Positions 17,990 through 26,154 of a DNA stretch of 64,000 nucleotides are shown here, one piece after another. The notes beneath the pieces were generated by a model that saw only the letters and a list, made by a program, of their open reading frames with translations, made no database searches and was not told the DNA's origin. Position 1 is the stretch's first letter. Every line of letters starts with the position of its first letter. The DNA is from Sphingomonas sp. QA11 (GTDB taxonomy: Bacteria; Pseudomonadota; Alphaproteobacteria; Sphingomonadales; Sphingomonadaceae): the NCBI RefSeq assembly GCF_028473665.1, contig NZ_CP098774.1, positions 2,728,001 to 2,792,000 on the forward strand, read 5' to 3'. Both the position numbers and the translations under genes were made by a program.

Positions 17990-19162
17990 GTGCGAACGCT
18001 ATTGATCCAGCCAGGTGCACGGCACGGCTACGCTCTTGCGCGTTTTCTCCACAAGGCGGACGCGCTGCAGCGACTGTATACCGACTTCGCGGTACCTGAC
18101 GGCTCGTTCGAGCACCGGCTTCTCGCCGCAGCGGCAGGCCTGAATCCGAAAGCACGCTCTCTCCTGCGCCGCGTCGTTCCTGATCTGCCCGGATCGATGC
18201 TGCAACGACTCAGCCCCGCCGCGCTGATCGCCAAGAGGCAGGCGCCGAATCAACGCGAGCGCTGGAATTTCCGTTCACGCGATCTGCGCGAGGCTGACGT
18301 GGTCTATTCCCAGTATTTTGCGGGTGGCGACCAGATCGAGGAACTCGTGGCTCATGGCGCGCGGTTCGTCTCCGACGTGTTCATCATGCCATCGGCGCAT
18401 CGTGTGGTGAACCGGGAATCGGCCAAGTTTCCCGAATGGGACGAGACGCCCTATTCACCCGATGCAGCCGCGATCCTCGATTCAGTCAGCAAAGCGATGA
18501 TCGAACGGTCGGATGGCCTGTTTTGCCCGTCTCAAAGCGTGATCGACGATGTGGCCGCCTATGATCCGGCGGCCCGCGCCAAGTGCCGGCTCGTCCGCTA
18601 TGGCTCCAGCCTCACTTTCTCCCAGCCCAACAAGCCGATTCCGAAACGTGTGCTTTTCGCAGGCTCGATTCAGCTTCGTAAGGGACCACAGTATCTCGCG
18701 CTTGCGGCAGCCCGGATCGCGCGCCTGGATCCATCGGTTCGTTTCGTCTTCGCCGGTGGTGTGACTGCGGCGGCGGCGTCACAGCTTCAGGCACCGAATA
18801 TCGAAGTGCTTGGCCATATCTCGCGCGATCGGATGCGGGAAGAGTTTCTGCGCGCCGATATCCTCGCCTTTCCCTCGCTGGCGGAGGGATCGGCGGGTGT
18901 AGTGCTGGAGGCGATGTCGGCCGGCCTCCCGATCGTGGCCACGCACGAAGCCGGGGTCGATTTCAGGGACGGTGAAAGCGGCATCATCGTGCCGCCGACC
19001 GATGTCGACGCGCTTGCCGGCGCGATCCTGGAAATCGTTGGCGATCGGCCTCGACGGGAGGCGATGGCCCGGTCGGCGCGCGCCGAGTTCAACGCATATG
19101 ATGAGAACAGATGGGGAAAGACCTTCGTCGCCGCCTTGCGCGAATTCTCACGCGATGGTTGA
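17990..19162 (+). CDS. glycosyltransferase family 4
   Basis: 390 residues, GTG start at 17990 reading MRTLLIQPGARHGYALARFLH. The C-terminal GT4 domain shows RVLFAGSIQLRKGPQYLALAA, FVFAGGVTAAA, IEVLGHISRDRMREEFLRAD and LAFPSLAEGSAGVVLEAMSAGLPIVAT, which contains the E-x7-E nucleotide-sugar motif. It is preceded by a 59-bp gap. Presumed cytoplasmic, acting on the lipid-linked repeat unit. Donor and acceptor unknown. Confidence 0.87.
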   Translation: MRTLLIQPGARHGYALARFLHKADALQRLYTDFAVPDGSFEHRLLAAAAGLNPKARSLLRRVVPDLPGSMLQRLSPAALIAKRQAPNQRERWNFRSRDLREADVVYSQYFAGGDQIEELVAHGARFVSDVFIMPSAHRVVNRESAKFPEWDETPYSPDAAAILDSVSKAMIERSDGLFCPSQSVIDDVAAYDPAARAKCRLVRYGSSLTFSQPNKPIPKRVLFAGSIQLRKGPQYLALAAARIARLDPSVRFVFAGGVTAAAASQLQAPNIEVLGHISRDRMREEFLRADILAFPSLAEGSAGVVLEAMSAGLPIVATHEAGVDFRDGESGIIVPPTDVDALAGAILEIVGDRPRREAMARSARAEFNAYDENRWGKTFVAALREFSRDG

Positions 19163-19257
19163 AAACAATGTCGTATCGGCGGCCCTGATCCCGACGGTCG
19201 CCGTCATGGAAATTGAGACGGGACAGATCGTACTGCGGTCAATATAGGCGCGGTCAC

Positions 19258-19313
19258 AGGAGGATCTTACAATGGACCATGCCCACAACATCCGGTCCGA
19301 AGGTTTCGCCTGA
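19258..19313 (+). promoter_or_regulatory. strong ribosome site with 13-codon leader ORF before FkbM gene
   Basis: The sequence AGGAGGAT (19258-19265) is the best ribosome site in this part of the locus. It is correctly spaced (8 bp) from the ATG at 19272. That ATG opens a 13-codon ORF ending in TGA at 19311-19313, out of frame with the methyltransferase. One base later comes ATG 19315, in frame with the methyltransferase. This looks like translational coupling through a leader peptide. The alternatives are a frameshift at the gene start or use of the in-frame ATG at 19279. Confidence 0.5.
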
Positions 19314-19314
19314 A

Positions 19315-20148
19315 ATGGCAGGCCTCGGCTCCAAAATGGCCCGCAACGCGGCCAGCCTCGCTCGCGATCCCTCTATGGTCGCCGAATACCTGGCATGGAT
19401 CGCCAGTTCGGTCCGCACCGGTGGAAATCCTTCCCGGCGCCTGCTCGATGGTATCGAGGTGGGCAATTTCGCGAATTTTTCCGAATATCATTCCATTCCC
19501 GAATTCATCAATCTGGCGGAACGGCGTTTTTTTGAACAGAGCCCGTTCGGCGCTGGACCAATCATCGACGTGGGCGCCAACATCGGATTGGTCAGCTTGT
19601 TGCTGGCTCGCCGATTCCCAGACCGGGCAATCCATGCGTTCGAACCCAATCCCACCACATTCGAGACGCTTGAAGCCAATATCGCCCGCAATGCCGCGAA
19701 CAAGGTCTCCTGCTATCGTTATGCCGTGTCCGATGCGGACGGGACGGTGATGTTCGACAATGATCCGGTCGCGCGCGGCACGGCCAGCATCAGCAGGGAT
19801 GCCGGCAGCAATACAGCGGAGGTACTGGCGACCACCTTGGACAGCTTTGTAGCGAAGCAGGGGATCACCGCAGTCGGCCTGCTCAAGATCGATGTGGAGG
19901 GCTATGAGACGCTCGTCCTGCGCGGCGCCCATCATGTCCTGAACGAAATTCGCCCGGCAGCGATCTATTTCGAGGTTTGCCCGGCCCTGACTGAGCGCGC
20001 GGGATTCAGCGCCGCCGACCCGGCACGCATGCTGATCGAGGCAGGCTATGATCTTCGTCGCCTGACCGACAGCGGCTCCCTGACGCCAGCGACGCTCGAC
20101 GAGATAGCAGGCATCAGGCTGGAGAACTGGCTAGCCACGCCGCGATGA
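19315..20148 (+). CDS. FkbM-family methyltransferase
   Basis: 277 residues from the ATG at 19315 (MAGLGSKMARNAASLARD). An in-frame ATG at 19279 would add 12 residues. SAM motif I is PIIDVGANIGLVSLLLARRFP, followed by IHAFEPNPTTFETLEANI. GLLKIDVEGYETLVLRG is the FkbM signature, with Asp and Glu both present. Its stop overlaps the next GT by ATGA (20145-20148). A likely sugar O-methyltransferase. The start is unsettled because the strong ribosome site upstream is spaced for a different ORF. Confidence 0.83.
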   Translation: MAGLGSKMARNAASLARDPSMVAEYLAWIASSVRTGGNPSRRLLDGIEVGNFANFSEYHSIPEFINLAERRFFEQSPFGAGPIIDVGANIGLVSLLLARRFPDRAIHAFEPNPTTFETLEANIARNAANKVSCYRYAVSDADGTVMFDNDPVARGTASISRDAGSNTAEVLATTLDSFVAKQGITAVGLLKIDVEGYETLVLRGAHHVLNEIRPAAIYFEVCPALTERAGFSAADPARMLIEAGYDLRRLTDSGSLTPATLDEIAGIRLENWLATPR

Positions 20149-21272
20149 AGCTGCTCGCTTATGTGCATTTACGCCGGATCTACAATGCGACCGGCGCCGG
20201 CCGGGTGGTGCGCAATATTATCGAGCAACTCCACCTGCTGGGCCGGGACGACATTCGTCTCCTCGTCGACAGAGCGGATCGTCAGGATGTGATTCCAAAG
20301 GTCGGAAAACCATGGAGCGACTATCGCTACCTGGATTTCCGGCTCGATACGTCCTGGCAGCAGGCGATGTGGATCGCGACGGATCGCCCCCGCGCTGAAC
20401 ATTGGTGGCCGGAAGCCGACATCGTCTACTGCACAAGCGAATCCTATGTGCCGACGCGGCGTGCGAAAAGCATCGTTACCCTTCACGACGCGTCCTATTT
20501 CGAGCCAAGCGCCCTGCCCCGAAACGCCGGCTTCGCCCGCCAGAAAGCAAAATGGCAGGTTCTGTACCGCAAGCTGGAACGCAATGCGGACATGTTCCAC
20601 ACCGTCTCGGATTTCTCCGCGCAGCGCATCGCGCACTTCTATCCGGCGATGCGGGATCGCCTGCGTGTGGTTCACAACGGTGTAACCGAAAGGTTCTTCC
20701 AGCCTCCGAATGCAGCCGGTGAAGCCGGACTGGCGCGCCTGGGTGTAAACGACAAACCGTTCATCCTGTTGTCGGGCGGCCTGTCCTATCGCAAAAACGC
20801 CGAGGTCGCGCTGGCCGCGTGGCCTCGCCTGCGGTCGATGCATCCCGACCTGACGCTGGTGGTGCCGGGACATTGCGAGCCGGGATATATCGAGCAGGCA
20901 AGGGCAATTGGGGCCTCCATCATTCTCGCTGGCTATGTCGACGACGATACGCTTTGCTCGCTCTATCATGCCGCCCGGCTCGTCTGGTTTCCTTCGCTGT
21001 ACGAAGGTTTCGGCATTCCGGTAATCGAAGCGATGATTTGCGGTACCGCGGTGGTTGCCAGTGCTGCCTCCTCGATACCGGAAGTCGCGGGCGACGCGGC
21101 ATTGCTGGTCGATCCGGTACGGGCGGAACAGCATGTCGAAGCCCTGGACGAACTATTGACCAATGATTCGACGCGGACTGAACTGGTTACGCGAGGGTTG
21201 GCCCGGGGGCAGCGATTTACCTGGGCCGCCGCCGCTGCCACGCTCCGCGGTCACCTGACGGAACTGGCCTGA
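20145..21272 (+). CDS. glycosyltransferase family 4 (mannosyltransferase-like)
   Basis: 375 residues, overlapping the preceding stop by four bases. The N-terminal half has TGAGRVVRNIIEQLH, VTLHDASYFEPSALP and MFHTVSDFSAQRIAHFYP. The C-terminal half has VVHNGVTERFF, FILLSGGLSYRKNAEVALAAW, ILAGYVDDDTLCSLYHAARLVWFPSLYEGFGIPVIEAMICG and ASSIPEVAGDAALLVDP. These are the classic landmarks of GT4 enzymes of the WbaZ/mannosyltransferase group (EGFGIPVIEA being the E-x7-E motif). The true donor is uncertain. Confidence 0.9.
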   Translation: MKLLAYVHLRRIYNATGAGRVVRNIIEQLHLLGRDDIRLLVDRADRQDVIPKVGKPWSDYRYLDFRLDTSWQQAMWIATDRPRAEHWWPEADIVYCTSESYVPTRRAKSIVTLHDASYFEPSALPRNAGFARQKAKWQVLYRKLERNADMFHTVSDFSAQRIAHFYPAMRDRLRVVHNGVTERFFQPPNAAGEAGLARLGVNDKPFILLSGGLSYRKNAEVALAAWPRLRSMHPDLTLVVPGHCEPGYIEQARAIGASIILAGYVDDDTLCSLYHAARLVWFPSLYEGFGIPVIEAMICGTAVVASAASSIPEVAGDAALLVDPVRAEQHVEALDELLTNDSTRTELVTRGLARGQRFTWAAAAATLRGHLTELA

Positions 21273-21355
21273 TCACGATCAATGCCCGGTGAAGTTTCCC
21301 TCGCGGTTGCAACAAAACCGCGATACCAGCCCCATATGCGCAAGGGAGCGGTACT

Positions 21356-22567
21356 ATTCGCGTAGCGATAGCCTTCGACAATTTCGGCCCCTACCACATC
21401 GCCCGTCTCAACGCGGCCGCGCGTGAGGTCGAGGTGCTGGCCATCGAACGCGCCTCGACCAGTGCGCTCTATGCGTGGGATTCTCCGGAGGTGCCCGCCG
21501 GCCTAGCACGGGTCGTTCTGAGCACTGACAAGAACACCGCCCGACCGGCCGACATATTTGCCGCGATCGAGGCAAAGGTGGCTCCTTTCCGGCCCGACGC
21601 GGTCGCGGTTCCCGGATGGTCTTCGAATATGGCGCTCGCGCTTGCAAGCTGGTCAGTCGCGCGCGGCATTCCCGTCATCGCCATGTCGGAAACCAACCCA
21701 TGGGATTTCGAGCGCAAATGGGGCACCGAATATTTGAAGCGTCGCATCTTTGAATATTTCGCCGCCGGCCTCTGCACCAATGACGGCCAGGCTGAATATC
21801 TTCGCACCCTGGGCCTGCCGCGCGACGCGATTTTCCGCGGATACAATGTGGTCGATAATGACTATTTCAGCGCAAAGGCGGCCCTTGCCAAGGCTGCCCC
21901 GATGCCCGCCGGCGATGACGGCATTCCACTTCCCGAAAGTGCGCGTGGTCGATATTTTCTCGCCTCGAATCGCTTCATTCCAAAGAAGAACCTCGCCTTG
22001 ATGCTCGAAGCCTATGCCCGGTTCCGCAACGGGCGCGGTGATGATCCTGCCGATTGGCCATTGATCTTGCTGGGCGACGGCGAACTGCGTGAGTCACTCG
22101 AACGACAACGGCGGGCGTTGGGGCTGAAGCAGCATGTGCATATGCCCGGCTTCCGGCAGTATGATGAGCTACCGGCCTATTATGGAACGGCAGGTTGTTT
22201 CGTACATGCCAGCACGGTCGAGCAATGGGGCCTCGTAGTGAACGAAGCGATGGCGGCGGGCTTGCCGGTGATCGTATCCGATCGGTGCGGGTGCGCGCAC
22301 GTTCTCGTTCGGAACGGCGTGAATGGTTTCACCTTTCCGCCGCACGACGTCGAAGCCCTGACCAACGCGATGAAGGATATCGCGGCCGTGGAAGACGATA
22401 GCGCGATGCGGGAGGCAAGCGTTGGACTGGTGGCCGAATGCGCGCCGGAACGATTTGGCCGAGGCATGGCCGGCGCCGCGCGTTTTGCGGTGGCGGCACC
22501 CCGCGCGAAACCGTCGCTCCTCGCTCGCGCCGTGACGAACTTCGCCATGCGCAGGATGCCCGCGTAA
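21356..22567 (+). CDS. glycosyltransferase family 4, probable ATT start
   Basis: About 403 residues if it starts at ATT 21356. The next conventional start is GTG 21434. The 26 codons between them read RVAIAFDNFGPYHIARLNAA and then a strand into the GTG region, exactly the first beta-alpha unit of a GT-B enzyme, so the GTG start would remove part of the fold. A ribosome site AAGGGAG lies 7 bp before the ATT, and no ATG, GTG or TTG occurs in frame back to the stop at 21290-21292. The C-terminal half has FLASNRFIPKKNLALMLEAY, LILLGDGELRESLE, and FVHASTVEQWGLVVNEAMAAGLPVIVS. The stop overlaps the next ATG by one base. Confidence 0.8.
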   Translation: MRVAIAFDNFGPYHIARLNAAAREVEVLAIERASTSALYAWDSPEVPAGLARVVLSTDKNTARPADIFAAIEAKVAPFRPDAVAVPGWSSNMALALASWSVARGIPVIAMSETNPWDFERKWGTEYLKRRIFEYFAAGLCTNDGQAEYLRTLGLPRDAIFRGYNVVDNDYFSAKAALAKAAPMPAGDDGIPLPESARGRYFLASNRFIPKKNLALMLEAYARFRNGRGDDPADWPLILLGDGELRESLERQRRALGLKQHVHMPGFRQYDELPAYYGTAGCFVHASTVEQWGLVVNEAMAAGLPVIVSDRCGCAHVLVRNGVNGFTFPPHDVEALTNAMKDIAAVEDDSAMREASVGLVAECAPERFGRGMAGAARFAVAAPRAKPSLLARAVTNFAMRRMPA

Positions 22568-23739
22568 TGACCGGCGTCGTACCGCTGAACCTCGGCATCC
22601 TTACCACGTCGCTCAGCTCGGAAGCTGGCGGCCTCTTTGAATCGGTCAGGTTCCCCGCCAACCTGATGCGCGAACGCGGCCATAGCGTTTCCGTCTACGG
22701 CGTAACTGACCCGGCACTGACGACGACGCGCGATGCGTGGGAGGTCAGTCACTTCCGGGCCTTTCCGTCGATCGGCCCGAAACGTTTCGGGTTCGCTCCA
22801 GGCCTGAGCCGGGAACTCGATACCAAAGCTTTTGACGCGCTTCACCTGCACGGCCTGTGGAACCATACATCCATTGCGGCGCGCAGTTGGAACCGCAAGA
22901 ACGACGGTGCCCTGGTGATATCTCCGCACGGCATGCTCGACCCCTGGGCCCAGCGGAACAGCCAGATCAAGAAACGCGTCGCGAAATGGGCGTTCGAAAA
23001 TGCCAATCTCCGATCTGCCGGCGTCCTCCGTGCCTTGTGCTGGGCGGAAGCCGACGCGATCGAGGCCCTCGGCCTGGGCGTACCGATCGCCGTCATCCCC
23101 AACGGCATCTCGCTGCCGGGGGCAGACTATGTCCCGACCAAGCCCGCCGACACGACGCGCAAACGCCTTCTGTTCCTGGGCCGCATTCATCCTAAGAAGG
23201 GGATCGCCGAACTGATCGATGCATGGGCGATCGCAGCCGCCAAATCGCCGACGATCCGCAACGACTGGGTCCTGCAGATTGCTGGATGGGATGATGGCGA
23301 CCATCTCCAGCACCTCGTTCGACTCGCGCGGGAACGAGAACTCGACAATGTCGAATTCAGCGGTCCCCTGTTCGGATCGGCCAAGCAGGACGCTTATGCC
23401 AATTGCGACGCCTTCATCCTTCCCTCCTATAGCGAAGGGATGCCGATGACAGTGCTGGAAGCCTGGGCACACCGCAAGCCTGTCCTGATGACACATGCGT
23501 GCAATATCCCGGAGGGCTTTGTCGCAGGCGGCGCGTACCGGATCGAAACATCGCCGCAACCCCTCGCCGTCGCCCTAGCCTATCATCTCGATCAGCCCTC
23601 CGCTCTCGCTGAGACCGGTGAACGGGGCCGCCGGCTGGTCGAGGAGCGATTCACCTGGGAACGGATCGTCGACCAGCATATCGGCCTCTTCACCTGGCTT
23701 TCGGGCCGGGGGCCGCGCCCCCACCACGTCGCCGATTGA
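22567..23739 (+). CDS. glycosyltransferase family 4
   Basis: 390 residues starting at the ATG that shares one base with the previous stop (TAATG). The N-terminus is LGILTTSLSSEAGGLFESVR. DALHLHGLWNHTSIAARSW and VISPHGMLDPWAQRNSQIKK are features of GT4 enzymes related to WcaI/PssC groups. C-terminal landmarks: RLLFLGRIHPKKGIAELIDAW, LQIAGWDDGDHLQHL, VEFSGPLFGSAKQDAYANCDAFILPSYSEGMPMTVLEAWAHRKPVLMT. Coupled to its neighbours on both sides (the next gene begins 2 bp after its stop). Confidence 0.9.
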   Translation: MTGVVPLNLGILTTSLSSEAGGLFESVRFPANLMRERGHSVSVYGVTDPALTTTRDAWEVSHFRAFPSIGPKRFGFAPGLSRELDTKAFDALHLHGLWNHTSIAARSWNRKNDGALVISPHGMLDPWAQRNSQIKKRVAKWAFENANLRSAGVLRALCWAEADAIEALGLGVPIAVIPNGISLPGADYVPTKPADTTRKRLLFLGRIHPKKGIAELIDAWAIAAAKSPTIRNDWVLQIAGWDDGDHLQHLVRLARERELDNVEFSGPLFGSAKQDAYANCDAFILPSYSEGMPMTVLEAWAHRKPVLMTHACNIPEGFVAGGAYRIETSPQPLAVALAYHLDQPSALAETGERGRRLVEERFTWERIVDQHIGLFTWLSGRGPRPHHVAD

Positions 23740-23741
23740 CC

Positions 23742-24323
23742 ATGCCGGACGAACCAGCACGCGATCCGGGACCGCCGGGCACCGCCTCTGCTCTCGACAT
23801 CGCGGGCAACCGGCGAATCTCCAACTATACGCCGTCCGAGCGCATCGCCCGGATCGCCTGGGCGTTCGGCAGCATCGTCTTCCGCGTGATCCCGCGCCCT
23901 TTCTTCGGCGCACGCGCTGCCTGGCTGAGACTGTTCGGGGCGAAGGTCGGGCGGAACTGCCAGATCTACCCTACTGTGCGCATCTTCCTGCCATCGCAGC
24001 TCGAGATCGGCGAGTGGTCGTCGGTCGGCGACCGCGCGATCCTCTATAATCTCGCCGGTATGACGATCGGCCGGCGCGTGACCATTTCGCAGGGAGCGCA
24101 TCTGTGCGGGGGCACACATGATTTCCGCGATCCCCGCATGCCGCTGATTCGCTCGACCATCACGGTCGAGGATGAGGTGTGGCTCTGCGCCGATTGCTTC
24201 ATCGGCCCGGACGTGACCGTGGGCGCGCGCGCCGTCGTCGCCGCCCGTGCCGTGACCATGCGGGACGTGCCCGCCGGCGCGATCATCGCCGGCAATCCGG
24301 CCCGCAGGATCGGCGACCGATGA
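23742..24323 (+). CDS. WcaF-like hexapeptide-repeat acetyltransferase
   Basis: 193 residues from the ATG at 23742 (a TTG at 23736 is possible). After a disordered N-terminus comes IARIAWAFGSIVFRVIPRPFFGARAAWLRLFGAKVG, then left-handed beta-helix hexapeptides (VGRNCQIYPTVRIFLPSQLEIGEWSSVGD, IGRRVTISQGAHLCGGTHDF). DEVWLCADCFIGPDVTVGARAVVAARAVTMRDVPAGAIIAGNPARRI completes the trimeric acetyl-CoA-binding fold with the conserved GNPA. It is the size of 'colanic acid acetyltransferase' proteins. The catalytic His is in GGTHDF. Likely O-acetylates an EPS sugar in the cytoplasm. Confidence 0.88.
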   Translation: MPDEPARDPGPPGTASALDIAGNRRISNYTPSERIARIAWAFGSIVFRVIPRPFFGARAAWLRLFGAKVGRNCQIYPTVRIFLPSQLEIGEWSSVGDRAILYNLAGMTIGRRVTISQGAHLCGGTHDFRDPRMPLIRSTITVEDEVWLCADCFIGPDVTVGARAVVAARAVTMRDVPAGAIIAGNPARRIGDR

Positions 24324-25153
24324 CTCTGCTACCGATCACCATCGTCGTGCCCACGCGCAACGAGGAGCGCAACCTCGATGCCTGCCTGTCGCGGCTCGGC
24401 TCCTTCGCCGAGACCTGGGTGGTGGATTCGCGCAGCACCGACGGCACGCGCGCCATCGCCGACCGCCACGGCGCGCGCTGGATCGATTTCGACTGGTCGG
24501 GGGATTTCCCCAAGAAGCGCAACTGGGTACTGGCCAACCATCCGCCCGCAACGCCCTGGGTGCTGTTCCTGGACGCCGATGAGCGGCTGACCGACGCCTT
24601 CGTCGCAGAACTGCGCCAGGCTCTCGCCGGTGAAAGGCCCGAAGTCGGCTTCTGGCTGAACTACACGAACCATTTCATGGGCCGGGTGCTTCGCCACGGC
24701 GTGCCGCAGCGCAAGCTCGCATTGTTCCGCGTGGGCGCCGGCCACTATGAGCGGATCGACGACAAGCGCTGGAGCAACCTCGACATGGAGGTGCACGAGC
24801 ATCCCATGCTCGACGGCGCCATCGGCGAGATCAAGTCGCCGATCGATCATCTCGATTTCCGCGGGATCGACCACTACATCGCCCGCCACAACGCCTATGC
24901 CAGTTGGGAGGCCAAGCGCCATGCCGACCTGATGACGCGCGGCGATGCGGCCTGGGCTGCCCTCACCCCGCGCCAGCGTACAAAGTATCGCAACCTCTCA
25001 CGCTGGTGGTTCGCGCCGGCCTATTTTGCCGGGACCTATTTCCTGAAGCTCGGTTTCCTTGATGGTGGGGCTGGGTTCCACCACGCCTTCCTCAAGATGC
25101 TCTATTTCTATGAGATCCGGCTGAAGATCCTGGGCGCGCGCGGCGACGCCTGA
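24320..25153 (+). CDS. glycosyltransferase family 2 (WaaE/KdtX-like)
   Basis: 277 residues, ATGA overlap with the acetyltransferase. A GT-A fold: ITIVVPTRNEERNLDACL at the N-terminus, VVDSRSTDGTRAIA, the paired FPKKRNW, and the DXD-type metal site in WVLFLDADERL. The C-terminal part (WWFAPAYFAGTYFLKLGFLDGGAGFHHAF) is the amphipathic tail common in WaaE-like enzymes. It is the last gene of the plus-strand EPS block and converges on the minus-strand epimerase with a 3-bp gap, so neither has room for its own intergenic terminator. Confidence 0.88.
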   Translation: MTLLPITIVVPTRNEERNLDACLSRLGSFAETWVVDSRSTDGTRAIADRHGARWIDFDWSGDFPKKRNWVLANHPPATPWVLFLDADERLTDAFVAELRQALAGERPEVGFWLNYTNHFMGRVLRHGVPQRKLALFRVGAGHYERIDDKRWSNLDMEVHEHPMLDGAIGEIKSPIDHLDFRGIDHYIARHNAYASWEAKRHADLMTRGDAAWAALTPRQRTKYRNLSRWWFAPAYFAGTYFLKLGFLDGGAGFHHAFLKMLYFYEIRLKILGARGDA

Positions 25154-25156
25154 GGA

Positions 25157-26071
25157 TCAACGCGCTTCGTCGCGGAACCACGCGGCATAGCTGGCAAGCC
25201 CGTCGGCAAGCGATCGTTCCGGGCGCCAGCCCCATCCAAGCGCGCCGGCGATGTCCGCCTCATAGCCGATCGGGTCGCCACTGCGGCGTTGGCCCGAAAA
25301 GACCGGCGATGTGTCGACGCACAGTTCCCGCGCCAGCCCTTCCACGATGGTGCGGACATTTGCCGCTCGCCCGGTGCCGCCATTGACGATGGGGCAATCG
25401 GGGCTCGCTCGCTCCGCCGCCCGCAGCAACAGCGCGGCTGCATCCTCGACGTCGAGCCAGTCGCGAAGCTCCTCACCCGTCCCCGCAAAGCGCGCCTCGC
25501 CCTGAGTCAACTTGGTGCAGCTGTCCCAAAGCAACTGCTTGCGTAGCCCGACGCCGTAGACGGAAAAGAGCCTGACGATCGCCGCCCGAACGCCGAAGGT
25601 GCGCGCATAGGAGCGACACAGGTCCTCGGCGATGGTCTTGTGCACGCCATAAGGCGATTCCGGCCGTAGTGGATCGTCCACCGCGATCGGCATGCGGTCC
25701 ACCGTGCCATACACCGCCGCGCTGGACGGCAGGACGAAATGGCATTCGGGCGCCTGCAGCCGCACGAAATCCAGCGCGGCCAGCGTGGAATCGACGCTGC
25801 GCCGGAAATCCTGCGCCGGATGAGTCATCGAAAAGGCGACCGAGCCGCTACCGGCGCATTGCACCAGGATCTCTGGATCGCCGGCATAGGTCATCAGCGC
25901 TTCCATGCCGATGTCGGCGACATGCCATTCGCGCAGGCCCCATTCGCGCCATTCGTCGCGAAGCCAGCTGCCATGGCCGATGCCGACGACGTCGTAACCG
26001 GCCCGGGCCAGCGCCCGGGCGGTGTGGCGGCCGACAAATCCCGCCGCACCAAGAACTGCCGCCTGCTTCAC
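25157..26071 (-). CDS. NAD-dependent epimerase/dehydratase
   Basis: 304-residue extended SDR. NAD-binding GAAGFVGRHTARAL is at 8-21. The catalytic Ser/Tyr/Lys set is PSSAAVYG and YGVHK. Substrate-side motifs include VRLFSVYGVG and DWLDVEDAAALLL. It resembles UDP-galactose 4-epimerase/dTDP-sugar reductase relatives without a diagnostic signature, so the sugar is undefined. Last gene of the minus-strand series that starts at the UDP-glucuronate decarboxylase. Confidence 0.82.
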   Translation of the reverse strand: MKQAAVLGAAGFVGRHTARALARAGYDVVGIGHGSWLRDEWREWGLREWHVADIGMEALMTYAGDPEILVQCAGSGSVAFSMTHPAQDFRRSVDSTLAALDFVRLQAPECHFVLPSSAAVYGTVDRMPIAVDDPLRPESPYGVHKTIAEDLCRSYARTFGVRAAIVRLFSVYGVGLRKQLLWDSCTKLTQGEARFAGTGEELRDWLDVEDAAALLLRAAERASPDCPIVNGGTGRAANVRTIVEGLARELCVDTSPVFSGQRRSGDPIGYEADIAGALGWGWRPERSLADGLASYAAWFRDEAR

Positions 26072-26154
26072 TGCCGATCACCCCTTGGCTGCACGAACCC
26101 ACCGCGTCTCTGCCAACGACCCGCGGATTGCGAGCAAATAATCTCCGGGAGCCG

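Noticed and set aside
22180..23559. 459-codon minus-strand ORF opposite two glycosyltransferases
   Set aside because: It spans the junction of two strongly supported plus-strand genes and has no recognisable domain.
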